Shown here one piece after another: positions 1-11,939 of a stretch of 64,000 bases of DNA. How positions within the stretch are numbered: position 1 is the first letter of the stretch; every line of letters begins with the position of its first letter. The notes under the pieces were generated by a model, which saw only the letters and a program-made list of their open reading frames with translations, searched no databases and was not told where the DNA came from. Source of the DNA: Helicoverpa zea (Eukaryota > Arthropoda > Insecta > Lepidoptera > Noctuidae); contig NC_061467.1 of NCBI RefSeq assembly GCF_022581195.2, positions 3,658,001-3,722,000 on the forward strand. The letters are read 5' to 3'. A program made the translations under genes and the position numbers.

Positions 1-92
1 GTAATTTACGGCTTATTTCCTCGTGCTATAAATATCGTTCCTCGCTTCCTCAACGTCCAGCTCATGTCAGTTCTGAGAAGTCTCAATTCTTT

Positions 93-216
93 CGAAAGAG
101 TTAAGAGGCCTACGACGGAACACGACGGTTTTTAGTCAGTAAGAGTCTGACACTCCCTCACCGCTGCTAACCCACAGCGGGAGGGGTTATTTGATGATTT
201 TTGACGTCGTTAAAAA
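93..216 (+). mobile_element. 3' stub of an R1-type non-LTR retrotransposon
   Basis: A 124-bp, heavily 5'-truncated copy of the 3' untranslated end of a GC-rich non-LTR element. It is flanked by a perfect 14-bp target-site duplication, aagtctcaattctt, at 79-92 and 217-230. The body (about 108-211) matches the 3' end of the longer copy at 55927-57265 almost base for base, including the segment from 'ggcctacgacgg' to 'gacgtcgtt'. Unlike that copy it carries no MITE, so it serves as the empty-site reference. It lies in an intron of the GGT gene. Confidence 0.8.
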
Positions 217-230
217 AAGTCTCAATTCTT

Positions 231-823
231 ATTTACGTTACTTTATAAATCTTCAAAAACGTCGTTATAATATAAATGCCCGGTTCAAAATATGGTATCT
301 ATATATCTGTAGTTGCTAACTAAATATAAGAATTTGACATTAGTTGTATGGGGCATATAATGTCATTAATTCAAATTAAAACAACAGATCTGATAGGCAT
401 GGAAACAACCTTAAAACGTTAAGCTGATTATAATAACGATAAAAGCTTCAAAATAATTATCTTAATTAAAAGAAAGCAAATACTAATCTGTTTGTTTACT
501 TCAAGAGTGTTTATTTATCTGCTCATTATCAGATTTCAAAATGCGGACAGGCATTACTTAGACTTTATTAGACTTTAGTACAATTTAAAAATAAATGGTA
601 AAAAATTACTTACTTAATACACATGAATAAATGTTTAGTATGTAAAATTTGTAAATAGCAACATATCTGTTGGGTTTTGTATTTATAAAATATGCCATTG
701 CGATTTGTATTTTTTTCTTAAGAATACAGCAAATCCACCATTAATAATGGCCTTTTAACTGAAAATTATAATAAAAAGGTCCCCAAGACACAAGGAAACT
801 CATCACTTTCCTTAAATCCTCAG
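231..823. other. GGT intron, no other feature seen
   Basis: AT-rich intronic sequence between the truncated LINE and the first visible GGT exon. It ends in a normal acceptor (...cctcag at 818-823). I see no coding potential or structured repeat in it. Confidence 0.6.
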
Positions 824-3800
824 GAAAATGTACTTCAACACGGCGAAAGGGCAGTTCCACAAGCCGGGAACGATGGTGAAGCCCAGTGAGGCGCTATGTA
901 ATACCTTCGCAAGGATAGCTGAAAACGGGGGCGATGACCTGTACAATGGGACCTTGGCTGCAGACCTCTTGGATGATCTCGAGAGGGTGGGGAGCATCAT
1001 CACAGCTGAGGATCTGAGTCAGTATGAGTAAGTATATTTTTTGTAGTGGTAACCCTAGACGGGTATAACATGTTGTCTATGGACTGGAACATACAAAAAA
1101 GTTCTTGTCCGATAGCTCTGCTTGTCTGAAACTGGCTAACTGTAACTAACTTCGGAGATGCAGTCATTTGATTGTTTATGTCCCAAGAAGTTCGCAGAAG
1201 TATCAAGACAAGACATTGAATTGCAATCCAGGTTTTTTTATGTTCCTTACGTAGGTATTCCTATTCCAAATATTCAAAATATAGATTTGGAAAATACTTA
1301 AACATTGATGATTTCGTCTATGGTATGTAATGTTACGTAAACTCCCATAAATGTAATCAGATTCAATTTCGTACGGTCTTCGAATTACATGGCAGGCCCC
1401 AAGGTTAGTCCTAGGTACAAAGTCATGTAATATACCTAGGTAGGTGCTTACTTTAACAAAGTGAAGTAAATATTTAAACGTATGTGGAATGTTCTAGAAA
1501 AATGTGGTTTATCTTTTATGGCACTGTTAATATTTTTATTTAAATAGGTAGGTCATAAAATGTTTACTCAGGAATTTTAATGTAATAGTATTAATATTGC
1601 CTATAAGTTAGTAGTCCGCGCTTGCAAGTCTCCCGTAGCAAGATCTCAGACGGGAGTTTTAAGAAAACATTACAATTCTTTAATGAAGGCATACAAAAGT
1701 ACAAAACATAAGTTCAACTTACTCGTCAATAAATTATAATGACAAGGAATTAAAAATGTCCATTCAATACTAACAAAAAAAATTACAGTATTAATGCTGA
1801 ACAAATAATCTTTATAAATAAGTGAAGCAATATTAACATAGTTGTGCTGTCAATGAAAACAATTCTGCAATATTAATATTGCTTTGTAGTTGTAATTCGA
1901 TAAACTACTTTTAAAACAATTCCTAGCCTCTAAACAATGAATTACTAAAATGCAAACGTTTTAGTTATTGAACGAAATACAATAATAGCCATTAATATTT
2001 TCTCAAGCATCACATAATCCGATAACATATGAATGATCGTGTTTTGTCAACAAACTCTCATTGCCTTATCCATATTATTTTCCTACCCACATACATATTT
2101 CATACACATATGTATATTCTTATCTTAATAACAAACAAAACTAAGGTACAGACGTACTTATAACTATAAAACGTATCAGATGACATCATTCTCAGAGTTC
2201 ATATAAACGAAAGAATTTTGCGTCTGAGATTTACTTAAACCGCACGAAATGGACGAATTTAATTGACTAACGTGTATTAAAATTCTGTTGATCTCATTGT
2301 TTTTCAGGGATTTATTTTGGCATAATTATTCTTTATCAAACACTTTATTGAATGATTTATGAATTAATGAATTATTGAATGACATAATTTTGTATTGAGA
2401 TTTATTTTTTAAGATTTTGTATAAGACAGACAGACATATATATGTTGCTGGGGAGTTTGTTGAGCCACTTCTTCCCAGTAATAAATAACACATAGGTAGG
2501 AAGTGGTCTCACGTAATTGATACGTTCGAAAAGTGCTGATTCTCAGCCTACTTTGTATAAACGCATTTTAATTTTGGGTTATATTGAAAGATAAAGATAA
2601 TTCTGATAAAATCATATCTTATAATTCCGCACGAAAAATAAAGATATTAATTAACACAACATGTTTTGATTATGTAATTCGTTATGCCGTATTAGGCAAG
2701 TTTCTGTGTATTCCTTGCAAATATTATCACAATACAAGACAGCCGTTTCCCTCGAGGTCAGAGGGCCAGGAGTTGGCAATAAACACCATTGTGGGAACAG
2801 GTTTGAAAGCCAGTACGTTCTGCGCGTCTGCGCCTGAGTTTTTACTCGAGACTCGATGTCGCGTGAGGCATTAAACTGATGGAAGAATGAATTAATGAGG
2901 ATTTTTGCGAAGTTGGACCTAAAGACAAAAATAAGTAGTCCGTGTATATAAAGAATCTACGCCGCAACCATAAGTACTTATTAAATTCTAATTAAAAAGT
3001 TTGGTCCACCAACTACTACGTGACTAAATGACGTGTAAAAGTGATTTTATGTCCAACTTGCAAAATAAACGATTTCATTTCATTTCATTTCACTTATGTT
3101 CACATAATTTGCGTTTGTGGTAGGGTCTTAGGTATCTAAAAACTTAAACGTTCCTAAACTATGTTCTTGTCATACCTATATTATGCTTGAACCTACTACG
3201 TTCTAGCTATGTTATTCTATTTACTACCCCACATACTTATGTACGCCTTTATCACCTGAATATCCAAGAATCTACTAACCTGCCTATTATTGAAACGAGC
3301 CCCATGTTGCATCATTATTTACTTTTAAACAGCTGGTAAAACTAGTACAGTCATACATTTAGGTACGCATTTACGTAAAAAATACCTACTTCTATTAGAG
3401 TATTGTGCCATGCAAGACAAAAGGTGGGTGTTCTTCGATGACCTCATATTCATACGAGATGAAAAAAAAATCCCTATAGAGATACTTCTTTATAATGTGC
3501 AACAGAACAAAAGTTAAATATACTCAGCAATATATGTAGCAATAGGTATCCGAATTACCCAAGAACACTTGTTGAGGTAGGTATCTATCAAAAGTCTAAT
3601 GTAATTAGACTGATGATCTCAACAATTTCTCTTTACTTAGAGAAAAACAACTTTTTGCTTAAACGTTAAAGACAGAAGAAAAATACCCACAATGTGTTTG
3701 TAAAATGTTCAATACTCATTAACAAAAATCTACAGTTGCCAACTATGCAAAAAATACGCAAATCAGGTAGGTGACCTATTGGCAATACAATGCTGTGAAC

Positions 3801-6800
3801 TAACACAATAGTTTTGCTGAACCAAATACCTTAATCAGCAAACCCTCGCTGTGTTATTGCTAAGTATTTTATCAGTCGTAGACTACTTATACATATTCTT
3901 ATCAAAATATGTCTCGATTGAACTACTTCGAGTTCACCGGCAAATAGTATCATTATCAGAATTATTCGCTAAGGAATGTGCCTGAGGTATATGAGCAAAG
4001 AAGATTAGGTTGAATTCCATCAAATTAAACAAAAATGTGACATTGCAATGGTTCTGTTGAACGTAGTTTAAATAATTAAGCATGAGTGTGACTAACGCCT
4101 GAATTCGTTACGAATTCTTTTGTCGATAAATCACGAAACGATAGTGTTATGGCTTCCTTTACACTAACTTTTGATAGAACGCAGAAAGAACAATGTCAGG
4201 TTTCGGCCCAATCAACTTTTAAAACTAAATTCTCACGGACACAAAGTTCTTTACTACAACGAATATAACGAAATTGAAGATGATGTTAATGAGTATGGTG
4301 AAAACGAATTAAACTATTCAATTACTGTATATTTTTTGTTTAATTTACTCTGTAAAAATAAATAACCTCCAATTAACAATGTCTGAATAATTTGGTTTTG
4401 AGAAGTTCAATGCAAAAGTGGAAAACATAGAAAAGCTTCTGACATTAAACTACACAAAAAACTGTAAGAATTTTCACTGTCCATGAAATATTTTTAATGA
4501 GCCCAAGTTACTATGGACGTCTGACATTGTTCTTTGCAAAATCTTCTGATATTCTCAATTTTCACCATTATTTGTGGTGAATTTACGTTAAGTTGAATTC
4601 GAATAGTCACCTTATTTATTTCACAATATACAGTCATTAATTTATTGAAAACAGATATTGCACCTGATTAAACGAAATACATGACTCATAGATTTACATG
4701 GAAATGAATTATTTAGACGTCGTTGTAAAAACTTCATAGGTGTTATTGTTTCATTACAAAGAAATTACACAGCTTTTGTCAGCTTCTGTTTTTTTGTAAA
4801 TAAATGTCAACCACCTACAAACGCTCTGAACCGTTGACCACCTGTTTTCTATGTTACCATTGTTTTTGATTCATCACTTTTGTAGAAAGTATCATTAACT
4901 GTAGTACCCAGAGGGTAAACTTATATGTCAGAATTTTCAGAAATAATTAAAAAAAAATAGTGGCAAAGCAGGCAAAAATTCTGATGACTTTAATGAATGA
5001 AGTATGTATTAAATAATACAGAGACATGTGTACGTATGTGTATGCAAATGTAGCATAGCGAAATGATTAAGAATAGATGCACGACAGGAATAATTTGCGA
5101 GCTGTTGGCTAGGGGCAGGAATGCAATTAAATTATTACATCGACTGCAGTCTACACAACTATATCAGGAGCCAGCGATTACATGGGTACGGCCTAAGTTG
5201 CAAAACAAAACATTGGTGGACTGTCGATTTCATTAAATACTTAGTTTTGTAATTAGGAGTAATAAATACCAGGTTTGAAAACATTGTTGTAAGCATTATG
5301 CAAAAAGCATCGTTATTGACCCCTCGTTAATTCACTTTACCTATAGCCACCCGTTTTATAACTTTTATATGTCTGTAATGTTAATTAGGTAGTTATTTTT
5401 GGCAGTGAATAAACATTTCTCATTTTTTTAACGTTTGGTACAAATCCTGTTATCCAATGTTGAGCTGTACTGATTCAGCAAATCTGTGAAAGCGTTGTAA
5501 AGAACAAAGGCGGCTTAAAATAACAGAACCTTTAATTTTAAACTCGTCAACCGGCAATGCCAGTCAGTTCAGCAAATCTAGCTATAATTAGGCACATCCT
5601 ATATCCGGGAGAAAGTCTCATGAAGTCACTATACATTTGTTACTCGTTCAAAGTAGATTTCAAATGTTTGCTCTGTTTTGTTATTAGGTATACTAACATC
5701 TCTAATTAACACAAAATGATTTTTTAAAAGGACATCCATAACTCTTTGGTCCTTTGTAAAATGTGTAGTAGGAAACGTCTCCCTTATTCTTTCAATCACT
5801 CTGACATCAGGCTGTGGTAATTCTTTTACACATTCATGCACCTTGCAAGCAGTTACGCAGTCCTGGAATGACCTGGCAATCAACTCATCATCATTTATTC
5901 ATTTTCTTTGCAGAGCAAAAATCACAGACCCCATAGCGGTGCCTCTAAGCAACGGGGACACATTCTACTCCCCTCCCCCTCCAAGCAGTGGGGCCATCCT
6001 GGTGAACATCCTGAACATCCTCAGCGGGTACAACTTCACCTCGTCCAGCATCAACAGCACGGAAGACAAGATCCTCACCTACCACAGGATTATTGAGGCC
6101 TTCAAGTACGCCTACGCTACTAGGACGAAGCTGGGAGATATGGACTTCTTGGATCTGACTGAGGTGACTACCCTTTACAGATTTTTTTTATGAAATATCT
6201 TTCGCATATGGTTTGAAAGATCAGCTGGTTTGTAAAACTCTAAACTAAACCAAAAGTAATAATCTGAACTCAAAACTCTTGATACTTTGCAAAACGTTTT
6301 TGTTTAGCGCGTCCAAAATCAACAGGCACGATCATTAATTTATATTATTCTTCAAAATTAGCAATAAAAGTGAGGAAGTGGTCCACTTCCTTGTCTTTCG
6401 CAAATTCATGCGATTACGAAATAGGCAGAATTGTCATTATTAATTATGTAAAAATAATAAATCTACATAAATAACTTTGACCTCTTGACTTCGCTTTATC
6501 TTGCTATAGTCCTCGGTTGTCGCTCTTATGACAGACTTAATGAGGTGCTACAAGAAATATTAAACCTAAAAACAAGAAAACTACTACATAATACAGCCAA
6601 ATGAGTCTATGCAGTGCTGAAAATATGCTTAGACAGCAGTGCCCGAGCACAGATTACAGATAGATAACTACCAGAAACAAATAGTAACAAGTCACAAACA
6701 ATAAATTGTATGGCACTGAGCCTATGTGTCTAAATATAGCAAATGTCAATCTCAACTAGTTGCTCATAAGTCATAACTCTCGTTTTATTAACCCTCTATA

Positions 6801-9741
6801 AAAATCCAATTGTTTTCCTGCAGATGATTCGCAACGTAACAACTCCAGAATACGGCACAGAGGTCCGAATGCGTATCAACGACTCGATGACCAGTAACGA
6901 CACGGCTACATACGGCGCCGAGACATACAACCAGCCTGATGCTGGGACTGCCCACATTTCTATCATAGCTGGTAATGGAGACGCCGTGTCTGTTACCAGT
7001 TCTATCAACTACTAGTAAGTAGATTTGAAGTTTATTGATGATAGAGGTGAAGAGATTTTAAATCTTAAAGACTTTAGATCTAAGCCCTATGTGCTACCAT
7101 CTTCAGTGGAGAAAACCCCTTGAGTGGAGTGGGCCCTTTTTCAAAACCTGGTTATTGGTATTCATCTGACAATAGAAAGCTCAAGTTGAGGTCCACGTTA
7201 GAGTTACGTTTTCTTGTTTCATCCACTTGATGACGCTTTGGACGGATCCTCGAATACCTTTGATTAGTATTTTCTCAAACATTCTAGCAAGCAAATCATA
7301 CTACATGTACGTGAAGATGAAGTAAAAGAACAAAATTTATATCTTTACTATCTTTTCTTTCAACAGCTACGGAGCCGGTTTCTCGACCCTCAAAACGGGT
7401 ATAGTAATGAACAACGTGATGGACGACTTCTCGTCTCCTGGCATCACCAACTTCTTCGGGCTGAAGCCATCTCCCGCGAACTTCATCGCGCCGCACAAAC
7501 GTCCCATGTCTTCCATGAGCCCGAGCATCATAGTCGACAGAAATGGCAACGCGAAGCTTGTGATTGGCGCCTCTGGAGGCACTAAGATTACTACTGCTGT
7601 GGCTCTGGTAAGTTTATTTCCTGTGGACATGCGATCCTTTTATTTATCGGCTTTTTTATAATTTCCAATTCCATAAGTCTCCGACGTCACACTCATTTCT
7701 TGTGTACACTCACTTATGTAGCTACTCCCCTGACAACACTTATGTACTCCCAGTGGCGGCCCTAGGGGTGTGCAAACTGTGCCATCGCACAGGGCCTCGC
7801 GCTTGAGGGGGCCTCGCGCTGCAACCCACACTAATATAAAAAAATTTTAATTAAAAAATATATATCTGATCCAAGAAAAAAAATGAGATTTTTTTCTGTA
7901 TTTCTAATTCATTCTGCGTTTACTTTTTGAGTCCTCAATTAAACAAAAAGTTGGAACACCAAAGTAACAAAAACAACTGGCTCTCGATCCAGTCACGGAT
8001 TCTTATTATTTGTGCTTAATTCCGAGTTTAATTTGAGAGTCCTTAAATAAACAATTTAAAAAATTCGCGCTCGCTACGCTCGCGGCTGTTCACATATCAG
8101 TACCTTTCCTCCTAACTTATTAGATTACTGATTAGAGTACTTTTATGTTCCAAAACTCAAAAATTTTCGCGCTGGCTACGCTAACGACTTCACCTTGCTC
8201 TGTTGTTTATTATACAAGTTTAGGTGCTTTAGTGACCCAAAGCTCAAAATTTTTGCGCTCGCTACGCTCGCGGGTGCTTTACTTTCCCCTAGTTTTATTT
8301 TTTTCATCCTTTTTTAGCCGAACCTAGAAGGTAGCGCCGACTGGATTAATTAAATCCTTTTATTAACAAGAAAATAACTCCTAGTTTTCGTATGAACTTT
8401 CTTATTTACGACGTTCGAACTACTCAAGTCACAAATCACAATCTTTCAATACATAGGGGGCGCTTGGGTGGGTCATGATTGCACCCGGGCGCTACATGAG
8501 CTGGAGACGGCCCTGAATCAGTTATACGAAGAGCTGAATATTATCTCGGTGCTGAAATATATATTAAAAAATAATTTAACTGAAATTTATCCCACTACCG
8601 AAATAGTCTTGAGAATTCGAATAATAAAATAATAATGTCGAAAAAGCAGTTTTTTCGAGGCTTAACATTATTAAAACATGTTTAAGGAATTCGATGACAC
8701 AAGATCGACTTTCAGCCCTTGCTATTCTTTCGATCGAAAATGATGTTGCTCATTCATGCGATTATTGAGAAAGAGTCGCAAGCATCAGATCATTTTAATA
8801 TTTGTTAATTTTGTGATTCTTTAAATATTAACTGTAGTAAAAATAAAATCTTATCAATTTGTTTAACTTGAGCATTTCTTCTCAAACATGACGATTAGTT
8901 AAATCAAAACACCAGCTTACTCTCGCAACACATACTTTTCACGTAGGACAAAGGGCCTCGCATAAACCTGCCGCACATAGCCTCGCCATAGCTAGGGCCG
9001 CCGCTGTGTACTCCCGTGACAACACTTATGTACTCCCGTGACAGTTGGTGAAAGACCTAGTGTTGACCAAGTGGTAAAACCATTAGTGAGTTTTCAGTCC
9101 GGAGAAACATACTCGAACAGCTGTGTACTTCTTTCTCTTTAAAATTATGTGAACTTACCTCTTTCAGGTGACAATACGCAAGCTGTGGTTCGACCAAACG
9201 ATCAAGGAAGCCGTAGACGAGGCTCGGATCCACCACCAGATCACGCCTATGCACGTCGAATATGAATTTGGTGTCACGGAGGTAAGAAATTGTAATTAAA
9301 AAATTATCTATACCAATATTATAAAGAGAAAATTCATTTTCTTGTACATAAAAGCCCCGAAACTTCTGAAAAAATATTTCACTGCTGAAAAGCTACACTC
9401 ATGCCGAGTAGCATGAGCTATATTTTTTTTTTGTATCTTGTACGGGAAGAATTACGTTAGTGAAACCGTGGAAAACAGCTTCTAGTAAATATTCTCATTA
9501 TGCCTCATCGTCATTCGTAATTTTTGCCAGATTCCCCCATTATTTTTTGTCATATCCAGGCTAGCATTTACCTCTCTATTTCTGTCCACAGGATATAGTA
9601 AAAGGTCTCCGAGCCAAAGGCCACGGCATGGTCCGCTACCGCAGCAGGGGCTCAATCATCTGCGCTCTCTTTAGGAACCAAACAGCGATATACGCGAACG
9701 CCGACTTCAGAAAGGGCGGCGATGTCGCCGGCATGGACTGA
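824..9741 (+). CDS. Gamma-glutamyl transpeptidase (GGT), 3' six exons
   Basis: Exons: 824-1027, 5914-6163, 6824-7014, 7367-7607, 9168-9281 and 9592-9741 (TGA). All junctions are GT-AG and the phases join without a break, giving about 382 residues. The product is an N-terminal nucleophile hydrolase that transfers or hydrolyses the gamma-glutamyl group of glutathione, normally a membrane-anchored ectoenzyme. Exon 6824-7014 carries the autocleavage site GTAH; the nucleophilic Thr codon is 6947-6949, which would start the small subunit. Exon 7367-7607 carries DDFSSP, the SSM oxyanion/substrate pair and GASGG, all family hallmarks. The large-subunit part includes DDLYNGTLA and ITAEDL. The N-terminal signal anchor and the first part of the large subunit are missing because the gene continues left of the window. 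Nothing looks broken. The introns hold a hAT element and LINE fragments. The family assignment is firm; which paralog it is cannot be told. Confidence 0.95.
1028..5913. other. 4.9-kb GGT intron
   Basis: A long AT-rich intron from donor GTAAGTA at 1028 to acceptor ttctttgcag at 5904-5913. Apart from a probable decayed LINE fragment at about 2447-3092 it holds no coding region I can support. Small open frames at 2584, 4171 and on the minus strand at 5629-5883 show no recognisable protein and no splice context. Confidence 0.7.
2447..3092 (+). repeat. Probable decayed LINE 3' region
   Basis: It contains a 'ggggagtttgttgagccact' segment followed by an 'aggaagtggtctc' segment, as seen in the 3' parts of common moth non-LTR elements. 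About 600 bp later there is an 'aaataaacgatttcatttc' stretch ending in a (cattt)n tail at about 3075-3092, which resembles a LINE 3' terminus. No target-site duplication was found, and the link between the two parts is inferred. Confidence 0.35.
6164..6823. other. GGT intron
   Basis: Intron with donor GTGACT and acceptor ttttcctgcag. Nothing else is recognisable beyond a short 'gaggaagtggtccacttcct' inverted motif near 6372. Confidence 0.6.
7015..7366. other. GGT intron
   Basis: 352-bp intron with donor GTAAGTAG and acceptor tttcaacag. Nothing else seen. Confidence 0.7.
7724..9045 (+). repeat. 22-bp minisatellite split by a hAT insertion
   Basis: Outside the hAT element the intron reads as about three copies of a 22-bp unit, actccc(g/c)tgacaacacttatgt. 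One and a half copies lie at about 7724-7750 and one and a half at 9007-9045. Removing the element and one 8-bp TSD restores a continuous tandem array. Confidence 0.7.
7751..9006. mobile_element. Non-autonomous hAT element in GGT intron
   Basis: 1256 bp. The terminal inverted repeats are cagtggcggccctagg at the left and, read inward from the right, cagcggcggccctagc. It is flanked by a perfect 8-bp duplication, tgtactcc, at 7743-7750 and 9007-9014, diagnostic of hAT-type transposition. There is no transposase ORF. The interior has three imperfect copies of a CG-rich motif, 'gcgctcgctacgctcgcgg', at about 8068, 8168 and 8254. A related copy lies inside the other large hAT element at about 27486. 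Confidence 0.85.
9282..9591. other. GGT last intron
   Basis: 310-bp intron between donor GTAAGAAA and acceptor ctgtccacag. Nothing else seen. Confidence 0.7.
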
Positions 9742-11037
9742 AATTCCTGTGCCTAATTACACGATATTATAAAATATAAGTATTACTGCGTCTATGTCGT
9801 GAATGGAATTTATATGAATCTGAATTAGGAATGTGTTTTTTGAAATGAGATCGTGTTGTGTTACTTTTTTATGGTTGAACGTTGGTTGAACCAGTTTCAA
9901 TATTAGACTGAAAAAGATTTTATTATAAATAGAGGTCTTTATTCAGTCTAATGTTGAGCGTAAGTACGAATAGAATTTTCTTAGTTAAACGCTATCGTTA
10001 ATATGCTCCTACCTGTAAAGTTAATTTTAAACGTTTTCGTCCATTGAAGATGGATTTTAAAGCAGACAGTTTTTTCCATGTAATTTATATTATAGAGGGC
10101 AAAAGTGTGGTAGATCCACTTAGTCTCGAAGTATTAACGTGATTGGCGATACAATAAAAAGTAGGCATTAAGGAACGTATTACAAGAAAAATGTGATAGT
10201 AAATAAACGATAGTAGGATAGGATATAAAAAATATGGCCGTCTTCCTAATAAATACTTGCTTATGATATCCAATTGACGGCAAAATTAAGTATTAAAATC
10301 CACCAACTCACTTAAATTCCAATTTAAAATTGGTGAACTACTCAGCCTAACAATAATTAAGAACTATGTGCTAGATACTTAATAAATTGTATCTTGTATT
10401 GTATAGTATTATTGTATTGTAATACTTACAAGGAGAAAAATCTGATGCTTTTGTAACACAATTTGTGTTAGAACTTTTTTATCATACAGAGCCCATGTTT
10501 TTCACCATAGTTTTATAAAAAAGTTTCAGTTAATTTCAGTATTTTTTAAATTCCTCGTTAACTATAGCACAAACTTTGGCCAATTTTCTAGTTAGTTACC
10601 TATTCCTCAAACAACTGCATTTATTCCTGTCAATAAAATCTTTGTGTAAAATTATATTATAAGTATTTAAATAATTTAATAAACAATAATATTGTAAAAT
10701 CATGTAATAAAGACATTCCTGAAAAAAAAACGAGATTATGTAGCTTATATTAATTTATATATATCATCTAAGAATCATCATCATTCACATTTTTTGAAAA
10801 TTATTTAATAAGGCGTTTTGGAATTTGATAATAAATATCATAGATGAAATGGGAATGAACTGATTACTTAGACATAATGGTCACAAACTAGTGTTTGAAT
10901 AAAACTTTGAATGTTATGACGTTTTTTATTTTCCCTTTGAACTTTTTTGGATGATGTTTCAATCGATTCCGGGTTTTAGTTCGTCGATGAGTGACCATCA
11001 TCTGCCGTAGAAGGCATTATGGGTAGTCAGAAAGCCA
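9742..11037. other. GGT 3' UTR and intergenic space
   Basis: AT-rich sequence after the GGT stop. Candidate poly(A) signals are AATAAA at 10153-10158 and 10632-10637. The second is followed by A/T-rich sequence and is the better placed for a long 3' UTR. The segment separates the convergent GGT and SCFD2-like genes. Confidence 0.5.
10632..10637 (+). terminator. Candidate GGT poly(A) signal
   Basis: AATAAA about 890 bp after the stop codon, with a T-rich region downstream. An alternative is 10153-10158. No transcript evidence is available. Confidence 0.35.
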
Positions 11038-11419
11038 GGGGCCCGATCCTCCTAATTTTACTTAAGCGACATACGATTCACATTCGACTGCGATTCAATC
11101 ACGACTCGATTACGATTGAAGCGAATGTGGCATTCCGCAATTTTTTCTTTGAAATAAACGTTTTTATCCTTATCTGTCTTTCAATAATGAATCATTTTGT
11201 CTGCAAATGATTTACGATTACAATATGATTATAGAGCAAACTACCGTATAGACCAAAATCACCAAAATAGCGGACCAATCGCAAATCGAATGTCGTTGGA
11301 ATACGATTGGTCTTATATTAGTAGCAAAATGCCCGATATGGTTAAAACTGCTATTGCGATCATATTTCGACTCGATTTCTATTCAATTTTGACATTATTA
11401 ACTTAGGAGAATCGGCCCC
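11038..11419. mobile_element. Palindromic MITE, uninterrupted copy
   Basis: 382 bp. The ends are ggggcccgatcctcctaa and, inverted, ggggccgattctcctaa, and the interior is rich in cgattacgattg-like repeats. A second copy in opposite orientation lies at 26605-28286, where it is interrupted by a hAT element. This copy holds the unoccupied target (tatagacc at 11247-11254). Both copies end next to ag/cca, but I could not define a TSD. Confidence 0.75.
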
Positions 11420-11802
11420 AGGTGGTCTGACATTGGGTATCGTAAATGAAACAATAAATATACATCCATTCAAGAAAAATCATTTATTTTGCATTGTAAT
11501 TGCATTGCGTTATGCTTACATAATATTAAAATTATATACATTTAACAACAAAATAATAACAACATAATCTTAGCACCTAACTATTTAATCATTATATTTC
11601 ATATAGTTTTTACATGTTTACAGACATCTAGCTTATACAGACGTTTAGACAAAAAATGCATATTATGTTCGTATGTAAATTGAATATTTAAGTAGTAACT
11701 ATTTACTAAATCCATGCCACCAAGTTTAACTTTACTGTTAAAAAGACCACTATTATAATTAGAACATATAACCTGTTCAATAATTTAAAAATGGAGAAAT
11801 TC

Positions 11803-11808
11803 TTTATT
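11803..11808 (-). terminator. Candidate SCFD2-like poly(A) signal
   Basis: AATAAA on the minus strand (tttatt on plus), about 130 bp after the TAG at 11940. A second signal lies at 11483-11488. Confidence 0.4.
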
Positions 11809-11939
11809 CAAAATGAGGTTTGAAGTTATGACACTATAGTTTACAGTTCCCCAAAAAGGGCGGAGCGTCGTGCTCGACGCCTTTGCGACCATCGGCCATA
11901 GCCAGCAGTCCATGACCGCTTGACCTTTTTCTCGCGTCG

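Noticed and set aside
2584..2874. Open frame of 96 codons in the GGT intron
   Set aside because: No recognisable protein; it overlaps a probable decayed LINE fragment and lacks splice or start context.
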